From: Pseudomonas gregormendelii
GTDB taxonomy: Bacteria > Pseudomonadota > Gammaproteobacteria > Pseudomonadales > Pseudomonadaceae
Length of the DNA: 32,495 nucleotides
Direction of reading: 5' to 3'
Assembly (NCBI RefSeq): GCF_017114825.1
Contig: NZ_JADEVO010000049.1
Span: 1 to 32,495 of the forward strand
Shown: in pieces, positions 6,924 through 15,635 of the stretch
How positions within the stretch are numbered: position 1 is the stretch's first letter
Layout of the letters: each line of letters begins with the position of its first letter
The notes under the pieces: model-generated
What the model saw: only the letters and a program-made list of their open reading frames with translations
The model's database searches: none
Told to the model about the DNA's origin: nothing
Program-made: the position numbers and the translations under genes

Positions 6924-8240
6924 TCAGGCCACCCGATTCAAATCGTTATCGCGCGTTTCCTTCAAGCACAGCACCGCAATCAGGCTTAACACCGCCGCCC
7001 CCGACACATACCCCCCGACATAACTCAGCCCGCCCATCGCCACCAGCTTCTGCGCGAAGAACGGCGCTGCCGAGGCTCCTACGATGCCGCCCAGGTTGTA
7101 GGCCGCCGACGCGCCGGTGTAGCGCACATGGGTCGGAAACAGCTCGGGCAACAGCGCCCCCATCGGCGCAAACGTCACGCCCATCAGAAACAGCTCGATG
7201 CACAGGAACAGCGCAACGCCCCAGGTCGAACCCTGGGTCAGCAGCGGTTCCATCAGAAACCCCGACAAAATCGCCAGCACGCCGCCGACAATCAACACCG
7301 GTCTACGCCCGTAGCGGTCGCTGGCCAAGGCAGAGAGCGGCGTCGCGGCTGCCATGAACAGTACGGCGAAGCACAGCAGGGCCAGGAAGGTTTCGCGGGT
7401 GTAGCCCAGTGTCGATACGCCATAGCTCAGCGAAAACACGGTCGAGATGTAGAACAGCGCGTAGCAGACCACCATCGAACCGGCACCCAGCAACATCGGC
7501 GCCCAGTACTGGCTGAACAGCTCCACCAGGGGGATTTTCACCCGTTCCTGGCGCGCCATGGCATTGGCAAACACCGGGGTTTCGTGGAGTTTGAGGCGTA
7601 CATACAGGCCCACCATGACCAGTGCCGCACTCAGCAGGAAGGGAATCCGCCAGCCCCACGAGCGGAACTGCTCGTCGCTCAGGGTCATCGCCAGGGTCAG
7701 GAACAGGCCGTTGGCAGCAAGAAAGCCGATCGAAGGCCCCAGTTGGGGAAACATGCCGAACCAGGCTCGTTTGCCTTTGGGCGCATTTTCCGTCGCCAGC
7801 AGTGCTGCGCCGCCCCATTCGCCGCCAAGCCCCAGGCCCTGGCCGAAGCGCAGGACGCAGAGCAGGATGGGCGCCCAGGCGCCGATGCTGGCGTAGCCCG
7901 GGAGTACGCCGATCAGCGTGGTGCACACGCCCATCAGCAATAGCGAGGCCACCAGGGTCGATTTGCGCCCGATGCGGTCGCCGAAATGGCCGAACAGCGC
8001 TGAACCCAGGGGCCTCGCCAGGAAGGCGATGCCGAAGGTCAGGAAGGCCGACAGCATTTGCGCAGTGCCGGAGGTCTGGGGGAAAAATACCGGACCGATC
8101 ACCAGCGCCGCAGCGGTGGCATAGACATAGAAGTCGTAGAACTCGATGGCGGTGCCGATAAAGCTCGCCGTGGCCACCCGGGTGGCGGAGTTGGTGGGTT
8201 GTGCTGGCGTGGTTTCGCTGTAAGTCGTGCTGGTTGTCAT
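6924..8240 (-). CDS. MFS transporter, metabolite:H+ symporter (MHS) type
   Basis: This 438-residue, 12-helix transporter starts with the MHS hallmark ASFIGTAIEFYDFYVYA in helix 1. It has MFS motif A (GHFGDRIGRKSTL) between helices 2 and 3, and RFGQGLGLGGEWGGAALLA in helix 4. Relatives such as ProP, KgtP and ShiA take up osmolytes, dicarboxylates or shikimate with protons; the substrate here is not predictable. I placed the start at 8240, where AGGGAT lies at good spacing. An in-frame ATG at 8261 would add seven residues. No linked metabolic gene hints at the substrate. Confidence 0.88.
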   Translation of the reverse strand: MTTSTTYSETTPAQPTNSATRVATASFIGTAIEFYDFYVYATAAALVIGPVFFPQTSGTAQMLSAFLTFGIAFLARPLGSALFGHFGDRIGRKSTLVASLLLMGVCTTLIGVLPGYASIGAWAPILLCVLRFGQGLGLGGEWGGAALLATENAPKGKRAWFGMFPQLGPSIGFLAANGLFLTLAMTLSDEQFRSWGWRIPFLLSAALVMVGLYVRLKLHETPVFANAMARQERVKIPLVELFSQYWAPMLLGAGSMVVCYALFYISTVFSLSYGVSTLGYTRETFLALLCFAVLFMAAATPLSALASDRYGRRPVLIVGGVLAILSGFLMEPLLTQGSTWGVALFLCIELFLMGVTFAPMGALLPELFPTHVRYTGASAAYNLGGIVGASAAPFFAQKLVAMGGLSYVGGYVSGAAVLSLIAVLCLKETRDNDLNRVA

Positions 8241-8400
8241 GCGTTTATCCCTGACAGTCATGTGCCCCAGTGGAGCGAATTATTATGGTTGAACACCCAG
8301 GGATGTGGGTTTAACGCGGAGTGCGGGTAGCACTGGGGTGGGGCGGCGCTTGGGTAAGCGGCTCGATTATAGGAAGGTGGCTAACGATTCAACAAGAGGC

Positions 8401-8445
8401 AAAAAGATCGTCCGATCGCGGCCCGAGCCTTCGGACGATCTTTTT
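8401..8445 (-). terminator. Strong bidirectional terminator after the CorC-like gene
   Basis: A perfect 15-bp stem (8401-8415 with 8431-8445, AAAAAGATCGTCCGA) carries A/T runs at both feet, 6 bp past the stop of the minus-strand gene at 8452. It also insulates the upstream region of the MFS gene. Confidence 0.92.
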
Positions 8446-8451
8446 GGTTAT

Positions 8452-9696
8452 CTAGCGCACGGGCACGACCGCAGGCACCGAGCTGGTGTGCCAGACCAGC
8501 ACCTGGGTCACGCGGTTATCCTCGGTCTCGAGAATCTCCAGCCGATAACGGCCGATCTTCAGGCATACCGAGCTCTCCGGAATGGTCTCCAGGGCTTCGG
8601 TTACCAAGCCGTTGAGCGTCTTCGGCCCGTCGCTGGGCAGGTGCCAGCCCAGGCTCTTGTTCAGCTCACGAATCGACGCGGCGCCTTCGATCATCAGTCG
8701 GCCATCAGGCTGTGGATGAACGTGGGGGTTGTCCAGGCTGTGCTGGCTTTCAAACTCGCCAACGATTTCTTCGAGGATGTCTTCCAGGGTGACGATGCCG
8801 AGCACTTCGCCGTATTCGTCCACCACCATGCCCAAGCGTCGCTGTTGCTTGTGGAAGTTCAGCAGTTGCAGCTGCAGCGGCGTGCTCTCCGGCACGAAAT
8901 AGGGCTCGTGACAGGCCGCCAGCAGCGCTTCGATCGTCAGGCTGGCATCGGCCAGCAGATGGCGGATCTGCCGGGTATTGAGCACCGCTTCAACCTGGTT
9001 GATATCGCTGTGGAACACCGGCAGGCGTGTGCGCCGGTTGTTGCGCAGCTGCTCGATGATCTCCTGGAGATCGTCGTCGAGGTTGATCCCGTCGACATCG
9101 CTGCGTGGCACCAGGATGTCGTTGACCGTGATGTTATCCAGCGCATGGATGCCCGCCAGCACGTGCGGGCGGCAGGATGCGTGTTCCTGGTCTTCGTGCC
9201 GATCCGAGGTGGCTTCGTCTTCGCTCTGCTGAACCACTTTGATTTTGCGGGCGAACGGGCGCATCAGCAATTGGCTGAGGCCATTGAGCAGCCAGGCGAC
9301 TGGGTAGACGATTTTCAACGGCGCGCCGAGCAAGGTGTTGCCCAGGCTCAGGACGGCATCTGGATAACGCACGGCGAGGGTGCGCGGCAGGTATTCGGCG
9401 AACACCAGCAGGATCGCGCCCGCGCCGAGGCACGCTGCCCAAGGGCCATTCTCGGCCCAGGTGAAGATCGCCAGCAGGGTGCTGATCACCATCACCAGCG
9501 CGCGGCACAGGGTATTACAAAGGATCAGGCTGTTGAGTGCGAAGCTCAGCCTTGCCACGGGCTTGTCGCTCGAGCGCGAAGCGGTGCGCTGGGCCAGCAG
9601 GTGCTGCTGCGCGACTTCAATGGCGGTGAACAGCCCCGACCACAAAATCAGCAGGGCGATCACTGCGAGCATCGGCCCTATGGGCAAGTCGTCCAT
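8452..9696 (-). CDS. HlyC/CorC (CNNM)-family membrane protein with CBS pair
   Basis: The 414-residue protein has an N-terminal DUF21/CNNM membrane domain (about 1-160, four hydrophobic segments), two CBS repeats (about 195-315, including MVVDEYGEVLGIVTLEDILEE), and a C-terminal CorC_HlyC domain (about 335-405). Family members act in Mg2+/Co2+ efflux or resistance, with the CBS pair sensing adenine nucleotides and Mg. The gene lies 12 bp downstream of the ccsA-like gene and is almost certainly co-transcribed. The pairing of a CNNM protein with a ccsA-like membrane protein next to ffh recurs in pseudomonads, to my memory. Confidence 0.9.
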   Translation of the reverse strand: MDDLPIGPMLAVIALLILWSGLFTAIEVAQQHLLAQRTASRSSDKPVARLSFALNSLILCNTLCRALVMVISTLLAIFTWAENGPWAACLGAGAILLVFAEYLPRTLAVRYPDAVLSLGNTLLGAPLKIVYPVAWLLNGLSQLLMRPFARKIKVVQQSEDEATSDRHEDQEHASCRPHVLAGIHALDNITVNDILVPRSDVDGINLDDDLQEIIEQLRNNRRTRLPVFHSDINQVEAVLNTRQIRHLLADASLTIEALLAACHEPYFVPESTPLQLQLLNFHKQQRRLGMVVDEYGEVLGIVTLEDILEEIVGEFESQHSLDNPHVHPQPDGRLMIEGAASIRELNKSLGWHLPSDGPKTLNGLVTEALETIPESSVCLKIGRYRLEILETEDNRVTQVLVWHTSSVPAVVPVR

Positions 9697-9708
9697 TATT
9701 GCCGCCCG

Positions 9709-10521
9709 TCAGATGTGCAGAATGTATTCACGAACCAGCTTGCTGCCGAAGTAGGCCAGCATCAGCAGGCAGAAGCCGGCCAGGGTCCAGCGGATGGCCT
9801 TGTGTCCGCGCCAGCCGAGGCGATTGCGGCCCCACAGCAGCACGCTGAACACGATCCAGGCCAGGCAGGCCAGCAGGGTCTTGTGCACCAGGTGCTGGGC
9901 AAACAGGTTCTCGACGAACAGCCAGCCGGAAATCAGCGACAGCGACAGCAGCGTCCAGCCGGCCCAGAGGAAGCCGAACAGCAGGCTTTCCATGGTTTGC
10001 AGCGGCGGGAAGTTCTTGATCAGGCCGGAGGGGTGCTTGTGCTTGAGCTGATGGTCCTGGACCAGCAGCAGCAACGCCTGGAACACCGCGATGGTGAACA
10101 TTCCGTACGCCAGGATCGACAACAGGATATGCGCCAGGATACCCGGCGCTTCGTCGATGATCTGCACGGTGCCGGCGGGGGCGAATTGCGCGAGCAGCAC
10201 CGTGGCGGCGCCCAGCGGGAACAGCAGGATCAGCAGGTTCTCCACCGGGATGCGCGAGCAGGCCAGCAGGGTCAGGGCAATGACCGCTGCAGCAATCAGG
10301 CTGGCGGCGCTGAAGAAATCCAGGCCCAGGCCGATCGGCGTCAACAGGTGGGTCAGCAGGCTGGCGCTGTGGGCCAGTACGGCCAGAACACCGAGCGTGA
10401 CCAGCAGGCGTTTGTTCGCCTTGGCGCCGGACGCCAGGCGAGTGCCCTGATAGATGGTCGCAGCGGCATAGAGGCAGGCGGCGGCGAGGGTAGTTAGCAA
10501 GCTGGGTGACAAGGGGAGCAT
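9709..10521 (-). CDS. CcsA/YpjD-like inner-membrane protein (cytochrome c assembly family)
   Basis: This 270-residue protein has about eight membrane helices. The C-terminal half contains LLFGFLWAGWTLLSLSLISG and later HKTLLACLAWIVFSVLLWGR, the CcsA/CcmC-like tryptophan- and histidine-containing core used by haem-handling proteins. E. coli YpjD and its relatives share this layout, and their role is uncertain; a part in haem delivery for cytochromes is inferred only from the family. AGGA precedes the ATG by five bases. It heads the two-gene unit with the CorC-like gene and is divergent from ffh. Confidence 0.85.
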   Translation of the reverse strand: MLPLSPSLLTTLAAACLYAAATIYQGTRLASGAKANKRLLVTLGVLAVLAHSASLLTHLLTPIGLGLDFFSAASLIAAAVIALTLLACSRIPVENLLILLFPLGAATVLLAQFAPAGTVQIIDEAPGILAHILLSILAYGMFTIAVFQALLLLVQDHQLKHKHPSGLIKNFPPLQTMESLLFGFLWAGWTLLSLSLISGWLFVENLFAQHLVHKTLLACLAWIVFSVLLWGRNRLGWRGHKAIRWTLAGFCLLMLAYFGSKLVREYILHI

Positions 10522-10613
10522 AAATCCTGTTAGGCAAGCCCGAAAGGCGCTGAGTTTGGCATAGAACCCTCATCACACGAAAGTGCGAGGTGTCCGCCAG
10601 ACGCAGTCTTCGC

Positions 10614-10619
10614 TATAAT
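10614..10619 (+). promoter_or_regulatory. ffh promoter, -10 box
   Basis: A consensus TATAAT at 10614-10619 lies about 100 bp before the ffh start in the divergent ccsA-ffh gap. The -35 position 17 bp upstream (TGTCCG) is poor. Confidence 0.65.
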
Positions 10620-10716
10620 CCGCGACCTGCCCACGCCGCAGGCTCGCCGAGCACATGTTTATTCCGGTCTGGGCCGCCATTATCCCGGTCTACACAGGGC
10701 CTGAAAGGATCGCGCA

Positions 10717-12093
10717 ATGTTTGAAAACTTAACCGACCGTCTCTCGCAGACGCTGCGCCATGTTACCGGCAAGGCCAAGCTGACCGAAGACAACATCAAG
10801 GACACCCTGCGTGAAGTGCGCATGGCGCTGCTCGAGGCCGACGTGGCCTTGCCGGTGGTCAAGGACTTCGTCAATTCGGTCAAGGAACGTGCCGTCGGCA
10901 CCGAGGTGTCACGCAGCCTGACCCCGGGCCAGGCGTTCGTGAAGATCGTCCAGGCCGAACTCGAAAGCCTGATGGGCGCGGCCAACGAAGACTTGAACCT
11001 GAGCGCCGTGCCGCCTGCTGTTGTGTTGATGGCCGGTTTGCAGGGTGCGGGTAAAACCACTACCGCCGGTAAACTTGCGCGCTTCCTTAAAGAGCGCAAG
11101 AAGAAGTCGGTGATGGTCGTGTCTGCGGACGTTTACCGTCCGGCAGCGATCAAGCAGCTGGAAATGCTTGCCGGCGAAGTGGGCGTGACCTTCTTCCCGT
11201 CCGACCTGAGCCAGAAGCCGGTCGAGATCGCGCAAGCCGCTATTAAAGAAGCAAAGCTCAAGTTCATTGATGTGGTCATTGTCGATACCGCCGGTCGCCT
11301 GCACATCGACGAAGAGATGATGGGCGAGATCAAGGCGCTGCACGCCGCGATCAATCCGGTTGAAACCCTGTTCGTGGTCGATGCCATGACCGGCCAGGAC
11401 GCCGCCAATACGGCCAAGGCCTTCGGCGACGCATTGCCGCTGACCGGCGTTATCCTGACCAAGGTTGACGGCGACGCCCGTGGCGGTGCCGCACTGTCGG
11501 TCCGCGCCATCACCGGCAAGCCGATCAAGTTCATCGGTATGGGCGAGAAGAGCGAAGCGCTCGAGCCGTTCCACCCCGAGCGTATTGCTTCACGCATCCT
11601 TGGCATGGGCGACGTGCTCAGCCTGATCGAGCAGGCCGAACAGACCCTCGACAAGGACAAGGCCGACAAGCTGGCCAAGAAGCTGAAGAAGGGCAAGGGC
11701 TTCGATCTCGAAGACTTCCGCGATCAGTTGCAACAGATGAAGAACATGGGCGGCCTCGGCGGCCTCATGGACAAGCTGCCGAACATCGGCGGTGTGAACC
11801 TGGCGCAGATGGGCAATGCCCAGGGCGCGGCAGAGAAGCAATTCAAGCAGATGGAAGCCATCATCAATTCCATGACCCCGGCCGAGCGCCGCGACCCTGA
11901 GCTGATCAGCGGTTCGCGCAAGCGCCGGATCGCCATGGGTTCCGGCACCCAGGTGCAGGACATCGGTCGCTTGATCAAGCAGCACAAGCAGATGCAGAAG
12001 ATGATGAAGAAATTCTCCGCCAAGGGCGGAATGGCCAAAATGATGCGCGGCATGGGCGGTATGTTGCCCGGCGGCGGCATGCCCAAGATGTAA
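10717..12093 (+). CDS. ffh: Signal recognition particle protein Ffh
   Basis: Ffh binds 4.5S RNA and signal sequences of nascent inner-membrane proteins and targets ribosomes to FtsY. The 458-residue product has the N-terminal helical bundle (1-95) and the GTPase domain with P-loop GLQGAGKTT (107-115), DVYRPAA (138-144), VDTAGR near residue 190 and TKVDGDARGG. The methionine-rich M domain (about 300-458) ends in a Met/Gly-rich tail. The start has GAAAGGA nearby. It is transcribed alone; a hairpin follows the stop, and rpsP has its own promoter 150 bp on. Confidence 0.98.
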   Translation: MFENLTDRLSQTLRHVTGKAKLTEDNIKDTLREVRMALLEADVALPVVKDFVNSVKERAVGTEVSRSLTPGQAFVKIVQAELESLMGAANEDLNLSAVPPAVVLMAGLQGAGKTTTAGKLARFLKERKKKSVMVVSADVYRPAAIKQLEMLAGEVGVTFFPSDLSQKPVEIAQAAIKEAKLKFIDVVIVDTAGRLHIDEEMMGEIKALHAAINPVETLFVVDAMTGQDAANTAKAFGDALPLTGVILTKVDGDARGGAALSVRAITGKPIKFIGMGEKSEALEPFHPERIASRILGMGDVLSLIEQAEQTLDKDKADKLAKKLKKGKGFDLEDFRDQLQQMKNMGGLGGLMDKLPNIGGVNLAQMGNAQGAAEKQFKQMEAIINSMTPAERRDPELISGSRKRRIAMGSGTQVQDIGRLIKQHKQMQKMMKKFSAKGGMAKMMRGMGGMLPGGGMPKM

Positions 12094-12100
12094 AGAATCT

Positions 12101-12122
12101 GCGCAAGGGCTTGCCCTTGCGC
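12101..12122 (+). terminator. Hairpin after ffh lacking a T-tract
   Basis: GCGCAAGGGC/GCCCTTGCGC forms a near-perfect 10-bp stem with a tiny loop, 7 bp after the ffh stop. No U-run follows (next bases TGCCCACAG), so it is more likely an RNA-end stabiliser or a weak/rho-assisted stop than a full terminator. Confidence 0.5.
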
Positions 12123-12242
12123 TGCCCACAGCGATGTGGGATCAACAGCAAACCCGCACTTGGCGGGAGCTGACTGGCCGTTTTAAACGACGGCTCTATA
12201 GCAAATCTGCATGGCGTCCGATAGGCCGCCGGAAAAAGACAT

Positions 12243-12270
12243 TTGCAAAAGTCCGGATATTCCTTAGAAT
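12243..12270 (+). promoter_or_regulatory. Promoter of the rpsP-rimM-trmD-rplS operon
   Basis: TTGCAA (12243-12248) and TAGAAT (12265-12270) are spaced 16 bp, a good sigma-70 match, about 73 bp upstream of the rpsP start. A GC-rich stretch follows directly, as in growth-regulated promoters. Confidence 0.75.
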
Positions 12271-12342
12271 ATGCGGCCTTTCGGGCACCTATGCCCGCTG
12301 TGCCTTTAGATTTGCAGCACCGACTACAGGAACGATGTTCAC

Positions 12343-12594
12343 ATGCTAACAATCCGTCTTGCCCTTGGCGGCTCCAAAAAGCGCCCGTTTTACCACTTGA
12401 CCGTAACCGACAGCCGCAACCCGCGCGACGGTTCGCACAAGGAACAGGTTGGTTTCTTCAACCCTGTTGCTCGTGGTCAAGAAGTCCGTCTGTCCGTGAA
12501 CCAAGAGCGCGTAGCCTACTGGCTGAGCGTTGGTGCACAGCCTTCTGAGCGTGTTGCTCAGTTGCTGAAGGACTCGGCTAAGGCTGCGGCCTGA
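12343..12594 (+). CDS. rpsP: 30S ribosomal protein S16
   Basis: This 83-residue protein begins MLTIRLALGGSKKRPFYHLT, the S16 signature. S16 is a primary assembly protein of the small subunit that contacts the 5' domain of 16S rRNA. An AGGA ribosome site precedes the ATG. It is the first gene of the classical rpsP-rimM-trmD-rplS operon, with only 5 bp to rimM. Confidence 0.98.
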   Translation: MLTIRLALGGSKKRPFYHLTVTDSRNPRDGSHKEQVGFFNPVARGQEVRLSVNQERVAYWLSVGAQPSERVAQLLKDSAKAAA

Positions 12595-12599
12595 GCAAT

Positions 12600-13136
12600 A
12601 TGAACGCGACGCCTGCTGTTGCTGATGATTTGATCGTTATCGGCAAGATCTACTCTGTTCATGGCGTTCGCGGCGAAGTGAAGGTGTATTCCTTTACTGA
12701 TCCGACTGAAAACCTGTTGCAGTACAAAACCTGGACGCTCAAGCGCGAAGGCAATGTGAAACAGGTTGAGCTGGTCAGTGGACGCGGGAACGACAAGTTC
12801 CTGGTCGCAAAGCTCAAAGGTCTTGATGACCGTGAAGAAGCTCGTCTTCTGGCCGGTTATGAGATCTGTGTGCCGCGCAACCTGTTCCCTGAATTGACCG
12901 ACGGCGAGTACTACTGGTACCAGCTCGAAGGTCTGAAGGTTATTGATCAACTGGGGCAATTGCTCGGGAAGATCGATCATCTTCTGGAAACCGGCGCCAA
13001 TGATGTAATGGTGGTCAAGCCTTGCGCTGGCAGCCTGGACGATCGCGAACGCCTGTTGCCCTATACGGAGCAATGCGTGTTGGCCGTTGACCTTGCCGCA
13101 GGCGAGATGAAGGTGGAATGGGATGCGGACTTCTAA
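12600..13136 (+). CDS. rimM: Ribosome maturation factor RimM
   Basis: RimM assists late assembly of the 30S head around S19 and 16S helices 31-33. The 178-residue protein has the RimM barrel with the conserved start IVIGKIYSVHGVRGEVKVYS (about 12-31). The C-terminal PRC barrel contains YYWYQLEGLKVI (about 103-114). It begins 5 bp after rpsP and ends 2 bp before trmD, so the operon is tightly packed. Confidence 0.97.
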   Translation: MNATPAVADDLIVIGKIYSVHGVRGEVKVYSFTDPTENLLQYKTWTLKREGNVKQVELVSGRGNDKFLVAKLKGLDDREEARLLAGYEICVPRNLFPELTDGEYYWYQLEGLKVIDQLGQLLGKIDHLLETGANDVMVVKPCAGSLDDRERLLPYTEQCVLAVDLAAGEMKVEWDADF

Positions 13137-13138
13137 GC

Positions 13139-13891
13139 GTGGCTAACTTGCGCGTAGAAGTGATCAGTTTGTTTCCCGAGATGTTCTCCGCCATCAGCGA
13201 GTACGGCATCACCAGTCGTGCGGTGAAACAGGGGCTGTTGCAGCTCACCTGTTGGAATCCGCGAGACTACACGACGGATCGACATCACACTGTGGACGAT
13301 CGCCCATTTGGCGGTGGCCCGGGCATGGTGATGAAGATCAAGCCCCTGGAAGATGCTCTGGTTCAGGCCAAGGCAGCAGCCGGGGAGGCGGCGAAGGTGA
13401 TTTACCTGTCCCCCCAAGGCCGTCAACTGACACAGTCGGCGGTACGCGAGTTGGCGAATTTGGATGCATTGATCCTGATTGCCGGCCGCTATGAAGGCAT
13501 TGACGAGCGTTTTATAGAGGCTCATGTCGATGAAGAGTGGTCGATTGGCGACTATGTACTGTCTGGCGGCGAGCTGCCGGCGATGGTCCTGATCGATGCG
13601 GTTACACGACTGCTGCCTGGAGCTTTAGGGCATGCGGACTCCGCCGAGGAAGATTCCTTTACGGATGGTTTGCTGGATTGCCCGCACTACACCCGACCTG
13701 AGGTGTATGCGGATCAGCGTGTTCCCGACGTGTTGCTAAGTGGCAATCACGCGCATATCCGGCGTTGGCGTTTACAGCAGTCCCTTGGTAGGACCTTTGA
13801 ACGACGCGCCGATCTTCTGGAAAGCCGCTCGCTTTCTGGAGAAGAGAAGAAGCTGCTCGAGGAATACATCCGCGAGCGGGACGATAGTTAA
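13139..13891 (+). CDS. trmD: tRNA (guanine-37-N1)-methyltransferase
   Basis: TrmD methylates G37 beside the anticodon of tRNAs for Leu, Pro and Arg, using SAM and preventing +1 frameshifts. The GTG at 13139 was chosen: it gives 250 residues starting with NLRVEVISLFPEMF, the usual TrmD start, whereas a longer frame from 13118 would run back into rimM. The trefoil-knot SAM site is seen as YLSPQGR (89-95), GRYEGIDER (116-124) and IGDYVLSGGELPA (136-148). The active-site aspartate is probably within AEEDSF (169-174). It lies 2 bp after the rimM stop. Confidence 0.97.
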   Translation: MANLRVEVISLFPEMFSAISEYGITSRAVKQGLLQLTCWNPRDYTTDRHHTVDDRPFGGGPGMVMKIKPLEDALVQAKAAAGEAAKVIYLSPQGRQLTQSAVRELANLDALILIAGRYEGIDERFIEAHVDEEWSIGDYVLSGGELPAMVLIDAVTRLLPGALGHADSAEEDSFTDGLLDCPHYTRPEVYADQRVPDVLLSGNHAHIRRWRLQQSLGRTFERRADLLESRSLSGEEKKLLEEYIRERDDS

Positions 13892-13936
13892 CAACGTATC
13901 GATGGTAAGTCCGTTGATTTACCTTAGGAGCACAGC

Positions 13937-14287
13937 ATGACTAACAAAATCATCCTTGCACTCGAAGCAGAGCAGATGACCAAAGAGATCCCTACCTTTG
14001 CCCCGGGCGACACCATTGTCGTTCAGGTGAAAGTGAAGGAAGGCGACCGTTCGCGTCTGCAAGCGTTCGAAGGTGTTGTAATCGCCAAGCGTAACCGCGG
14101 CGTAAACAGTGCTTTCACCGTTCGTAAAATCTCCAACGGTGTTGGCGTAGAGCGTACTTTCCAGACCTACAGCCCGCAAATCGACAGCATGGCCGTTAAA
14201 CGTCGCGGTGACGTACGTAAAGCCAAGCTGTACTACCTGCGTGACCTGTCCGGTAAAGCAGCTCGCATCAAGGAAAAACTGGCTTAA
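13937..14287 (+). CDS. rplS: 50S ribosomal protein L19
   Basis: The 116-residue protein carries the L19 pattern: [20 protein letters not shown], then the motif [21 protein letters not shown]19 lies at the 30S-50S interface. TAGGAG gives a strong ribosome site 8 bp before the ATG. A terminator follows 17 bp after the stop, ending the rpsP operon. Confidence 0.98.
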
Positions 14288-14304
14288 GTCCAGCTTCCGA
14301 TGCA

Positions 14305-14332
14305 AAAAAAGCAGCCTGCGGGCTGCTTTTTT
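14305..14332 (+). terminator. Terminator of the rpsP-rplS operon
   Basis: AAAAAAGCAGCC (14305-14316) pairs with GGCTGCTTTTTT (14321-14332) across a four-base loop, with a T-run tail. This is a textbook intrinsic terminator. Confidence 0.93.
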
Positions 14333-14483
14333 GTTGCCTGCGATTTACGGGTGGGAGCGTGCGATGCGGCCATCCGACTTGCACGCGAATCGATCGACCA
14401 GGCAGCGCGTTGACATCAGGTTCTATAAACCCCCAGCAGTCTATGAAAGACTTACCGACAGTTTATCTGTCACCTGAGCCTTT

Positions 14484-15380
14484 ATGCCCGCCATCGAACA
14501 TCCATTGATAGACCAATTTCTCGACGCGTTGTGGCTGGAGAAAGGGCTGTCGGACAACACGCGCGATGCGTATCGCAGTGACCTGGCCTTGTTCAACGGC
14601 TGGCTGCAGGAGAAGGGCCTGGAGTTGATCAACGCCGGCCGCGAGTTGATCCTCGATCACCTGGCCTGGCGCCTGGAGCAGAACTACAAGCCACGGTCCA
14701 CGGCGCGGTTCCTCTCGGGAGTGCGTGGCTTTTATCGCTATTTGCTGCGGGAAAAGTTGATCGCTGTCGACCCGACCTTGCGTATCGACATGCCGCAACT
14801 CGGCAGGCCATTGCCCAAATCCTTGTCAGAGGCCGATGTCGAGGCGCTGTTGAAAGCGCCGGACCTGAGCGAGGCCATCGGCCAGCGCGACCGCGCCATG
14901 CTCGAGGTGCTGTATGCCTGTGGCTTGCGGGTAACGGAGCTGATCAGCCTGACCCTGGAGCAGGTCAACCTGCGCCAGGGCGTGCTGCGGGTGATGGGCA
15001 AGGGCAGCAAGGAGCGGCTGGTGCCGATGGGGGAGGAGGCGATTGTCTGGATCGAGCGCTACATGCGCGACGCTCGAAGCGAGTTGCTCGGCGGGCGTCC
15101 CAGTGATGTGCTGTTTCCCAGCCTGCGCGGTGAGCAGATGACCCGCCAGACGTTCTGGCATCGCATCAAGCACCAGGCGAAGGTGGCCGGTATCGGCAAG
15201 TCGCTGTCGCCGCACACCCTGCGCCACGCGTTTGCTACGCACCTGCTCAACCACGGCGCTGACCTGCGGGTGGTGCAGATGTTGCTCGGCCACAGCGACC
15301 TGTCGACTACCCAGATCTACACCCACGTCGCCCGTGCCCGCCTGCAGGACCTGCACGCCAAACACCATCCCAGAGGTTGA
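14484..15380 (+). CDS. xerD: Site-specific tyrosine recombinase XerD
   Basis: XerD works with XerC at dif to resolve chromosome dimers, under FtsK control. The 298-residue length is normal. The N-terminal SAM-like core-binding domain spans about 1-105. The catalytic residues of the tyrosine recombinase family are all visible: Arg149 (in GLRVTEL), Lys173, His244 and Arg247 (in PHTLRH), His270 (in LLGHSDL) and nucleophile Tyr279. XerD is favoured over XerC by its position next to dsbC and hom and by the LPKSLSEADVEALL linker. The ribosome site is weak. A REP pair lies immediately downstream. Confidence 0.95.
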   Translation: MPAIEHPLIDQFLDALWLEKGLSDNTRDAYRSDLALFNGWLQEKGLELINAGRELILDHLAWRLEQNYKPRSTARFLSGVRGFYRYLLREKLIAVDPTLRIDMPQLGRPLPKSLSEADVEALLKAPDLSEAIGQRDRAMLEVLYACGLRVTELISLTLEQVNLRQGVLRVMGKGSKERLVPMGEEAIVWIERYMRDARSELLGGRPSDVLFPSLRGEQMTRQTFWHRIKHQAKVAGIGKSLSPHTLRHAFATHLLNHGADLRVVQMLLGHSDLSTTQIYTHVARARLQDLHAKHHPRG

Positions 15381-15389
15381 CGCAAATCC

Positions 15390-15489
15390 TGTAGGAGCGA
15401 GCTTGCTCGCGATGGTCTCAATAGCACCGCGTTGAACCAGAGAGCGTGCGTTATCGTTAACGACCATCGCGAGCAAGCTCGCTCCTACA
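15390..15489. repeat. REP pair with perfect 28-bp arms after xerD
   Basis: Positions 15390-15417 and 15462-15489 are exact reverse complements over 28 bases (core AGGAGCGAGCTTGCTCGCGA), separated by 44 bp. The sequence just inside the right arm, ATCGTTAACG, is shared with the REP pair at 4944-5042, so both are copies of the same composite BIME unit. Confidence 0.92.
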
Positions 15490-15635
15490 GGGCCCGGCAA
15501 TGTCTTGCGTCAGGCGCATTCGGCCCCACGAGCCTTATGTGGTAGGCTTTGCCGGTTTGCACGGTGGGCGGTTGTGACCCGGTGCCTTGGCACGGGCGTT
15601 CTGATCGTCCCATTTGTCCGCCTTCAGGAGTTCTC

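Noticed and set aside
8305..10497. 730-residue plus-strand open frame opposite the CorC-like and CcsA-like genes
   Set aside because: It covers two well-supported genes and a strong terminator on the other strand, with Gln/His/Arg-rich low-complexity translation typical of antisense frames.
12134..12349. 71-codon ORF between ffh and rpsP
   Set aside because: It runs across the rpsP promoter and ribosome site and has no recognisable pattern, so it is very unlikely to be translated.
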